Source: Limanda limanda (lineage: Eukaryota; Chordata; Actinopteri; Pleuronectiformes; Pleuronectidae). From it: a DNA stretch of 64,000 bases. Under the pieces are notes generated by a model. It did no database searches. It saw only the letters and a program-made list of their open reading frames with translations, and was not told the DNA's origin. Of the stretch, positions 54,565 through 64,000 are shown piece by piece. How positions within the stretch are numbered: position 1 is the stretch's first letter; each line of letters starts with the position of its first letter. Made by a program: the position numbers and the translations under genes. The stretch is taken from the NCBI RefSeq assembly GCF_963576545.1, contig NC_083639.1, forward strand, positions 13,090,998 through 13,154,997, read 5' to 3'.

Positions 54565-55502
54565 AGATACGAGCGGCATTAGCAGCATTTCCATTGATTT
54601 ATTTAGAGAGTGAATAAACTCCTGAAACAGACAACTGACAACAACTATGCGTCGCTTGACATACGTCACATACTACGTTGCTCTGATTGGTTGTAGGTCT
54701 ATCCAATTGAGCGAAGAGGCACTTGGTTTCCTGGTTCGGTTGAAACACGCCCCATAATCACAGCCCAATGGAGCGGTCTCAGACTCATATTCTGACTAGA
54801 ATAATGAGTCTGACAACGTCAGGCTAGGAATAAACAGGATACCACTAAGAGTAGGCCCAAAGTTCAACCCTTTGTTCTCCCACTTGACAGACACACCCAC
54901 TATGAGACACACATTTTACGTTTTGAGAAACGTTCAAAAGTTAAGTGCAAAGTAAAAATCGTCCTTGGAGCCATAGCAGCTGCGGGCTAACAGTAAGTGT
55001 AATATGGTAATAGTATTCATGTTGGTGGTAAAACCCCAGTGATACCAATCTGTGGTCAAAAATTTAACATTGACTTGGTGTTTGTTTATATGCATAGACA
55101 ATACCAGACTCTGCAGTTTTCTCTGGGCTCCTTTGTAGGATTCTGGCAGGATTTGAAGATAATTAGGGGACTTTCTGGGCAAGGCGTGGTCTCATGAAGA
55201 AAAACTGCATTTCTTCTCTGCTTGATGGAGTAGCTCAAGTAAATAAAGATCTGACCGATTTTATCAGGGGACCACAACCATGACACCCCAGAGTTGAGAC
55301 CAGGAGGCCAACACAGAACAATAAATAATGAATGAAATATAATTTATCAGAAGCAACATTCCAGATGTACAATACATAGATAAAAAATCTTTATATTTCC
55401 ATGCATTTATATTGCACGTTTACCTATTCATTACTTTCCCTGATGTCAGCTCTTTTATCGTATCTTATAATACTTATGCTTGTGCACAGTAAAGCCGGAT
55501 CC

Positions 55503-56832
55503 AAGGGCCCATATTTTACACCTTTCTGGGATTGAATTTTAGGTATTGGTACCCTTAAGATGATATATCAGTGGTTTAAAGTAGTAAAACTGCTGCAATA
55601 TGTATTTCCATATCCCCTCTCTCCAGCTGCAGACAAAACAGGCTGTTTTTGCCTGCCTCTGATTGGCTGACTGCACTTTGAGTGACACACGACCAGGCCT
55701 ATGACCGGTGTTATTCTGGCACATTCACTCTCTCTGGTAAACACAGCTGAAAGTCATGTTGTTATGTTTGCAGCTATAGAAGACCAGCCACATATTTACA
55801 GTCGGTTACAACAGGAGGTTTCTGAACGGCAAGTTAGACCGTCCTCGTGTTTATTCGTGTTTTAGCAGGACAGTCGGCCAATGTAGGGGTGACGTCTCGA
55901 GTTACAGTAAGGGGTTTCAAAACAGAGTTTCAATAGAGATTAACGTAGACTGTACTCCGTACTGAGCACACCAACACAGCACGTCACAGGAAGTAAAGCG
56001 TTACTGCTGGTCTCGAACAGTAACGTTCTTAGGAGGCATGTGAACGGACACATTCTCTTCATTGCATCCCTCCATGCTGCAGTGTTTCTTCAGTGTTGTT
56101 TGTAAGCAACATGTCTGCTAAAGGTCGATGCATGCTTCTGCGTTTTCAGGGACACGCAAGAGCCCCTTGTGTGTGTGCGTCGCCCAATTTTTGTTACAAT
56201 ACGACAAAGCTACGCAAGCCTCACGCAGCCCGCAAGGCTGTGATTGGTCTGCTAACTACATCCTTTCCGGAGTCACATTTCCGATTTCATGCCCCATAAT
56301 ACCGGCAGAAACCACGGAAGATTTAGAAGAACGAATATGGACCAAATAGAAGAGCGTTTGGCAGAAGAGATCCAAAAGTATGACCACTTGTATAACGGAA
56401 GATATGGGACAAATTTGTCTGCCAGAAAAAGGCTATGAGGAGCAGCAGTGGCAAACCTTACTCCGCCTGGTGGTCTGGCGGTGAATCGCTTTGCAACACC
56501 TGCAACCCTTGGAGAACCGTAAATTAAAAGCGAGTCCGTCGACACAACTGCGTGAAAAGCCGAAGTTGCAGAAGCGTGTGCCGGCCTTCAGTGTCGAGTT
56601 TGGTGCGGAGGGGTGGTGATGGGGAGTGAGGATGGACTGGTACCGCCTTGGTGGGGCTGAGAGAAGTGTGATCCAGAATGACATCATAGGGTAAGGAAGT
56701 AGGAAACGCAACGTTTCTATAACATTTCTTCAAGTGACTTTTTTCATATTTTGAGGGTCCCCACTGACCCCCATCAAGTAGTTACGGATAGTAAAAGACC
56801 AGAAAATGTATTTTACACAATAAGGCGCCTTT
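55503..56832. mobile_element. Harbinger-like DNA transposon relic (approximate borders)
   Basis: A + strand frame at 56338 begins MDQIEERLAEEIQKYDHLYN, which resembles the start of MADF-domain proteins carried by PIF/Harbinger elements, then stops soon. Possible inverted ends are aagggccc at 55503 and ggcgccttt ending 56832, with inverted similarity further in (attttaca near the left end, tgtattttacacaa near the right). I did not find a 3-bp duplication that fits, so borders are uncertain. Confidence 0.45.
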
Positions 56833-57971
56833 AACCCATAGTTGATCTACCTCAGAGTTGTAAAAATGTTTTGCAGCATATCAAGTATTTGTCATTATTT
56901 GATTATAATTATGATTATATGATGTCTATTGTGATAATGATTGATGTCGGCTGATATGAACTTTATTATTCTGATATAAATGACCATATCATTCAGAACT
57001 AATACAACTTTCATCAAAGAGTCTAAGAACAGTGTAAATAAATACGGACTACTAATTACATATTAGTCTACATTCATCGAAATCTATATTGATCAATGAT
57101 ATTATACCTGATCATCACGTTGGTTAATTCTGTGTGTCTGTGTGGTATAGACAAATAATAAAATATGTTACCGGTTATACATATATTGCATTTAAGCTAG
57201 AAGAATGATTAATTGATTATCGAGATTATCCTTAATTTTATGGAGAAATTAGTACAACTCTGACCGGTATTATAATAAGAACGAGAAATGACAGGTATGT
57301 ATCAGAAAGCACAATGTTGACATGGATTACAGAACGAGATATGCGTCTGTGCGATGTCTAAGTGGATTTCATGGCTGCTTCTTTCCAAGAAGGACCCTTT
57401 GTACGTGGCTCGACCCTCGTATTGTTCTGTTTGGGTGGGGTGCAAAGGGGAATGTGGGGAAGTTACGCGTCTGGAAACAGCCTGTGTTGTTCCTGATTGG
57501 CAGTACCGACACTCCCGTTTCTAAGAAAAGCCACACAAACTCAAACTTAACACAATCGTATCGGATGGGTGTGATTCAACACAATTTCCAGTGGGGAGAA
57601 AATGAAGTGTAGAAGCAGACAGTGGTGCGTCCACTGACAGTGGGGGGACTGGGATGGACCACGGTGAGAGGTAAGCTGCGTTGGCCGCTGTGAGTCAATG
57701 TGATCGCATCGCTGCCAGAGAATAGCTTCCATCAATCGTGTGGATGTCAGTGTGATGACCACAGACATGTTCACTCCACTGACACACTCAGCCTTCCAGG
57801 ACCAGATCGACAAGGCGATGCTACATAGCTCGCTAATGCTAAAAAGCCGACGCTTCAACTTTCTGAAAAATAGGTCGTTGGGTATTTTACCACTATCCTC
57901 ACAAAAATACGCTTAAAAGACACAGATCGTGTGACAAATGAACAGAAAACACGTTTGTGGTGGTAACATAC

Positions 57972-58400
57972 CGGATTGTGGGAAATTACAGTGTCGAAAA
58001 TCGGCTTCCTCCTAGATTTAAATCCCACTGCAGTCTGCTGCTGGACCAGCGTTATCCGATTAGCTCCCGCTAGCTAGCTACCGTTAGCTGCTCGCTAGGC
58101 CTGCATTGTTTCTCCAGTCGGCGAGGGGGCAGGCAGCAGGAGGAGACGTCACAAACCTTGAGGAAACCCCACAGGTAGCATCGGCCCGTGGGTGTTAATC
58201 CACGCCTCGTAAAAATATGTACATATGTTGATTAAAAAAACAGAGTAAAATCTGTGCTAAAAGGGTCTGTGTAGAGGCAGTAGAGCCACCGCTCACCGGA
58301 AGTTACCACGCTGTACCAGCTGCGATTCTGACGGTATTTCCGCTCTCTACCGTAATTACCATATAATCCGCAAGAGTTGCACGCTAACACGGACGTTGTT
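57972..58400 (-). promoter_or_regulatory. hipk1: hipk1 promoter and non-coding first exon
   Basis: On the - strand a clean donor (cacaatccg|gtatgt) at 57972/57971 ends a presumed 5' UTR exon. Upstream is CpG-rich TATA-less sequence with ETS-type sites: caccggaagt at 58304-58313, and tttccgct, the same core reversed, near 58338-58345. The exact start site is not determined. The exon would splice to 53524, two bases before the ATG. Confidence 0.55.
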
Positions 58401-59539
58401 TTTAACAATGTTAAGAGAAATGTTAAATAGAATAAAGTAGTAATACAATATAAGTTACAAGTGTAACACGATCCCTCATTGGTTGAAAGAGTGTCTGAGA
58501 CACATTTGGGATCGATTTAGAGACAAAGGTAAAGGAAAAGTTTTACGGTATAAAAAAAAAGAACGTGACTAGGGTAGAATACATCAGTACTTTTCCAGGA
58601 GCCCCCCCCCCCTCTCTCTCTCCCTCTCTCTCCCTCTCCCACTCTCATCATATATCGTTCCACTCATCATCATCATCAATGTTTTGAGGCCCTTCTGACA
58701 AAGTCTGACATGGTTGTAGTCAATGGCGAGGAGGAGTACATCAGGGCAATTTTTGCCTCCACTATCTTAAGTCCAGGGGCATTTAAAAAAAAATTGGGGA
58801 CACTTTTGTTATAACTTGTGAAATAACATTTAACCTTTGTTCAAAATAATAAATATACTTATTTAGGCTTACAGTATATGAGCAATTGCCATCAAATGGC
58901 AATAATAAGACTATTAGGCATCAGTCTACAGATTCAAAGTGTTTTCTTCGACAGAAAACATAAATCAGACAATCATATTCATTTTATTATTATTTCTTTG
59001 TGGTTATTTATTGATATTATTTCATTTTTTAAAATAATAATCTCAACAATGATGATAATGTGAATAATAATAATAATTCTTATTATTAAGGCCTCACTAT
59101 AATGTTGGGAATTAGTTTAGAGTTATTTGAAAATGTGTTCTCCTATCAAGAAAATACTGTATCTATGCAGTTGAAATTAAATACTACTGAATTATTTAAG
59201 TATTTATACGATAGTTACTTTGAGTCAAAGAGGTCGGAAACACACATTTGTCATAAATGTTAAGCAGCTGAATGCTGAAAAAGTTTATACTTGAAAAATT
59301 CAAAATTGATGTCTATGCAATCACAAATAAACTTTTCTAATGTTCCCTATAGATGTTTGTTTCCATTATCTTTATTTGAATCAGTCGTGTTTTATGTTGA
59401 CTGATTATTTTCTACAAAGACACACAAACCCTACTCAAATTCCATAGAAGGACGTGAAGATTATTCCCATTTATTATGAGATTAGAAGTTTGGTGGAATT
59501 GAAGTAAAATTCCATGTTTGGTACATGAGGCATTGTCAT

Positions 59540-59765
59540 ACATGTTCAGTTTGGAGAAGATTGGACCATGTATCTTCGAGATTTGATGATACGCGTGTGT
59601 TCCGAATTTCGTGAAGATCAGTTAAATCAGACGGAATTGCTGCGTTTTAGGAGGCCCTGTTGAGCCATGTTGCCACGCCCATTTCGAATTACTCCAGAAT
59701 GTTTAACTTTTCATCAGGCCTGAAGCGCCTGCGAAGTTTGGTGAGTTGGGAAGTTTAGAGTTTGG
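59540..59765. repeat. dispersed repeat relic
   Basis: Contains tcgtgaagatcagttaaatc, gttgccacgcccatttcgaa, tcatcaggcctgaagcgcct and gcgaagtttggtgagttggg, phrases I associate with a common fish interspersed repeat. Borders approximate. Confidence 0.45.
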
Positions 59766-60160
59766 ATTCTTAGAGTTAGCTTATATTGTCGTACCCTTTT
59801 TTCAACAACATATGTAACAACTTTGCTTTTATAAACCATTGGAGAAATAAATCAATCAGGCAAAAATAACTTAAAGTGCAAATTTTCTTTTTATTCTGAT
59901 TTAATTTTACAGCAGAAATTATGTAAAGCATTCAGAAGACATTTTCCACATATAAGGGCAATATTCAAAACACTTTGCATGGCCTCAGCAACAAAATATT
60001 CTTTTAAAAACATCCACAATTTAGTGATGCTTCTGCATGCACATTTGTAACTTAAAAGGAAAGTAAAAACTACGCTACAAAATAAAAGAGGGATGAAAGA
60101 CTGTGGTAGGCATGGAGAACACAACAGCAGGCAAGGTGGGAATATAGCAGGAGATGAGAG

Positions 60161-60179
60161 AGACAGAGAGGGAGAGAGA

Positions 60180-60214
<35 letters not shown>
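60161..60214. repeat. (GA)n microsatellite
   Basis: GA-rich run with occasional GGGA units, right of hipk1. Confidence 0.93.
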
Positions 60215-60217
<3 letters not shown>

Positions 60218-61479
60218 AGACGGGGTGAAAGAGGAGAAAGGCAAGGAGAGGTCAAGCCATAGATTATCTATAAGGATCTACCATTCTAGCATGCAATGTG
60301 GTGTTTGGCCACGCCCTCTCAAAACAAGGCCTGAAAGGTTATACCATTCATTTCTAGGCGGACTTATGAGAGCAGAAGCAATCGCTGTGCATGTTTATCA
60401 GCTGTCTACTATGGCAATATTTCTTTCTTTCTTTTTTTAAAACTTGTTTTTTAACACTACATACTCTTTTTACAGTTACCATCCTCTCCGAAAACATGAA
60501 CATATTGATGGATTTTCTGCAATCTGTGTGTTTCGTATTGTATGTCTGGGTGTATGTGTGCGAGTGTGTGTTGACAGGCGCAAGCATTTGAGGTTGGTGT
60601 GTGTGTGTGTGTATGTATCTGTGCATGTAGACAATGTATAAAGCAATGTTTTTGAGTTGTGCTGATGTGACAGGAGGGGCAGTTTAAGAGGAGGTTTGAG
60701 TGATATTGTAGCGTGAGTGCTCCTGACAGCGCCGTCCTAACCATGGCTGTCCCTCAGTGCGATGAAGATTCAGAAAACATGTGAAACACACATAGTAGAG
60801 ATCTTCCAATTGTAAGAGTTTGAATTTACCCTCTCTTCCAACGTCTTTCAATTTTCTAAATTAAGATAATTGAGGTGATACATGGCCATTAGTTATTCTT
60901 GCATTACTTAAGAATCCTTTGTATGAAGAATTGTGTGCGTTTAAGACAAGAGCATGTGTATAAATAGAAACATCACATTACCTACTCTGAATTTAGTTTA
61001 TATCCAAGCAAAATCCTATAAAATAAGGGATTTGGAGATTTGTATTTCCTTGTAGAAAAAGTGTTGCAATCTACAGCTAGAATACAGGAAACAGATCGTT
61101 TGCTGTTTCAAAACGGGGCTGGTAAATCCGGAGAGGCTTTTTTTTTAATCAAGAGCTTGATTTGAAAGTTTGTGGATACTAAATAGTGAATGAACAACTG
61201 GAGAATCCCTAATAATGTCAAGTTTGCTCACATACACATGGATACACAAATGTACACTGTCATCAGTGGTACAACTCTGTGTCAGCAAACATTACACTCC
61301 ACATACCATCTCCCTGTTCTTCAACCCTGAGTAAAATCTAAGGGAGAGATTTAATTGTTCCCAAAGACATAAGCACAGAGAGAAAGGGTGTGGCTTTTTT
61401 TTGTATCTGAATGTGTACATTTGTGTTTGACTGTATGTGTAACATGTGTGTGTGTGTGAAAGGGACAGACACGAAGAAA

Positions 61480-61545
61480 GAATGAAAGAAAGAAAGAAAG
61501 AGAAAAAGAAAGAGAGAAAGAAAGAGAGAAAGAAAGAAAGTGTGT
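61480..61545. repeat. (GAAA)n microsatellite
   Basis: Mixed gaaa and gaga units, explaining the Phe/Ser/Leu-rich - strand frames. Confidence 0.93.
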
Positions 61546-62359
61546 ATGACAGTTTTTTTGTTCTGGAAAACTGCTGGGTAACGCTTTCACTTAAATGCTG
61601 CAAGAACGGTTTTTGAGGAAAGACAAGACAAAGCGAGTCCATGCAAGAAACACACATCTTCTTCCCGACAGCGACACTGGGACGTTAAACAGACTCATGA
61701 CAGTGCCTTTCATACATTAATTATATGGTTATCATCCTCTAATACTGCAAAATGCACACAACAAGTGGGGCATAAAGTGATACCGTAATTACCAGTTTGT
61801 CTCATTAGGCAACACGTACCACCAATCAGGCCATGGGCATTCATTCATTCCACTGACAAACCGGAGCTTCTAACGTAAGACTCGCATCCAGTTTAACACT
61901 GTCAAGTTCATTCTGAGCACACGATTTAAGAAAACAAACCTTTTTTTCCAAAACCTTTTGGAGGACATACAGTAGATATTTCCTGATATTGTCTTGCACT
62001 TTTTCTGTTATTGAGCAGGCACTTTCTAAACAGAGCTTTCCAGAAGTCCAAAGTACATGTTGAAGAGTAATGGCAGTGACAATGAGGAGAAAAGGGAAAT
62101 TAATCAAATGATATGTAAGAAAGTAAGGGGGGTGGGGAGACATTCTGTTTGAAGATGAAAAGCTTTGACTGGAGGCCAGGCTGGATCCGCTGTAGGTGTG
62201 ATTAATGGTCTTAATAAAAGCTAGTATGTTGCTGAAGTACGACCACATTCTAAAGAATGTAGTGCCCTCTTCCCTTTTTTTGGGACATCAGTCATTGCAT
62301 TGACATTAAAACGCTCATCATCATTATCATCATCACCATTAATATAATTTTCATACTTG

Positions 62360-62552
<193 letters not shown>

Positions 62553-64000
62553 TATATGTAAGTCTGCCTCAGACAAACTTTATAACTTGAAGGGAGGTCT
62601 AAGGTTGAGCTAGTACTAGATCTCTTCTACTGTTTATTGTGTGTGTATGTCTGAGTGTGTGTGTGTTGCCTCTGTGGATCTTACTGATAGCTTTTGGGTG
62701 TTGGTTTCCCCAACATAATATATCGTTAGGCAAAAATAGCATTCATAATAATTGGCACTACTGGCAAAAAGGGTTTAATTTTTGCTAGCCAAGAAACAAA
62801 AGCACAAAATGTAAATGTTTCGTCTGAAAGATCATTGTTTCAGCTAAAAGTTGTTTTTCCCATTTATATTTCTAACATTAGATTTTTCAGTTTGCATGCT
62901 TTAACAAAATGTTCTTTTCAGTAACACTTATACTGGATACTCTTAAAGTGAAGCAGTTAAAATCCTCTCACAGTCCATAGCCACTAACATGTTCTTTTTG
63001 CTGTTTCTTTGTCTCATGCACATTACTCTGTTTTAAATATCTACATTATTTACAAGCAATACAGCCATCCTGTGTTACCCAGATCTCTGTCTTTAAGTTC
63101 TCATTATGGGAGTAAAATAATTTATAATCTTAAATACAGTCCTCTTATGAAAAAGTTTCAGGGTCCTCGTATCCCCTTACCTCGTCAGTTTATATACAGG
63201 AATATGCAATAGTCCAAAATATGGATTTGAACGCCCGTATAGGCTAATATGGGGACCAATGCCCTGTTTAGGGGCAGGTATAGGACCCATGTCCTGTACA
63301 GAGCACGCATAGAGACCTCTCAGAGTCAAGAAGAAGTCAAGGCATTGGTATGTGACTCTCTCCTCAAAACCACAGTTAGGATTTAGAGGTTCACGCAAAG
63401 AACATACTAACAGAGACATTTAACCATTGGAACATGTCATATTTTACCACACAAAGGGGGAAAACCAGTCTCAAGATAAACCACTCTTGAGCCAATTAAA
63501 GTAATAATCATATCCTTGAATAAATAAAGTAAAAAAAAGCACCCAAAATAAGTCATTTGTCCTTACACAGTTCACATTACACAGGGCAAGGATAAGTTGA
63601 TGAGGACGTAAGTGAGACACAACTACACATAGAAATACAAAAGAAACAACACTAAAGCAGTTTGGCAAGCATGCAGGAGCTTGTAGCTCAAACACATGCA
63701 TTGAATTGAACGAACACAGACACCACGTCAGGCGAGCAAAGTGCTGCCTCTGAGAACGACTCCATACAAAGTCCATGTAACAAATTAAGACATCGTTATT
63801 CAGACCCCCACCCTTTATCTAACAATGCCCCTCTTACATTCAAGTGCAGTTCCTCCCCTTTGGATCGGGTGACTGATTAATAGGTTTGTAAGCCTGTGAG
63901 TCTGAGTGGTTGGTGATATTGTGATATACGGAATCAGCAGAATGATTTGCCACTATAGCTCTTCAGGATGATGGAGAGGAGGAATAAGCGAAAAAATCTT

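Larger units (their letters stand above)
53715..54826. mobile_element. DNA transposon-like element with RecQ-like and histone H3-like cargo
   Basis: Ends are TAGCCTG at the left and CAGGCTA at the right, with looser inverted similarity further in. The 9-bp sequence ggaataaac is repeated on both sides (53706-53714 and 54827-54835), the expected scar of an insertion. The interior has a RecQ-helicase-like fragment on the + strand (54016-54150) and histone H3-like sequence on the - strand (about 54182-54564). No transposase is visible. A 9-bp duplication is unlike hAT (8) or Harbinger (3), so I do not assign a superfamily. Confidence 0.75.

Noticed and set aside
57547..57858. 103-codon frame on the - strand just inside hipk1 intron 1, considered as an alternative first exon
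   Set aside because: No HIPK-like sequence and no clear donor; the non-coding exon ending at 57972 explains the 5' end better.

Overview
The window is vertebrate, almost certainly teleost fish, nuclear DNA. Evidence: GT-AG split genes with short exons, CpG-rich TATA-less promoters, very dense CA/GT microsatellites, and a mixture of hAT, Tc1/mariner and Harbinger-like relics with a tRNA-type SINE. Four protein-coding genes can be assembled exon by exon. I had no database access; names rest on recognised protein motifs and remembered family sequences.

Layout. (1) 1-23238, + strand: acap3, an Arf GTPase-activating protein (BAR, PH, ArfGAP, ankyrin), with 22 coding exons present; the first exon(s), about 36 codons, lie left of the window. 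One exon is only 12 nt. Its 3' UTR ends near 25.56 kb, with possible longer forms to about 28.37 kb. (2) 28.7-38.98 kb, + strand: ube2j2, the tail-anchored ERAD ubiquitin-conjugating enzyme, complete at 261 aa, with a CpG-rich first exon and introns packed with hAT elements and a SINE. (3) about 39.15-40.36 kb, + strand: a small intact 129-aa RING-finger protein I cannot name. (4) 40.67-58.4 kb, - strand: a HIPK-family kinase, best matched to HIPK1, complete at about 1077 aa over 16 coding exons plus a non-coding first exon. It converges tail to tail on the RING gene. (5) 58.4-64 kb: no recognisable coding exon, few transposon relics, several microsatellites including a roughly 190-bp ATC repeat; possibly the 3' UTR of a neighbouring gene.

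Functionally, an E2 enzyme (ube2j2) is followed directly by a RING protein, which is suggestive of the ubiquitin system but no proof of pairing. acap3-ube2j2 adjacency matches human 1p36.33; HIPK1 is on human 1p13.2, so the window crosses a synteny junction.

The most unusual object is a 1.1-kb element at 53715-54826 in the first hipk1 intron. It has short terminal inverted repeats and an apparent 9-bp target-site duplication, and carries a frameshifted RecQ-helicase-like fragment on one strand and a decayed histone H3 sequence on the other, the latter interrupted by a 20-bp-arm GC-rich foldback. Also notable are two sibling hAT elements in adjacent ube2j2 introns, a hAT MITE nested in an older ZBED-type hAT relic, and an apparent loss of part of the hipk1 C-terminal half.
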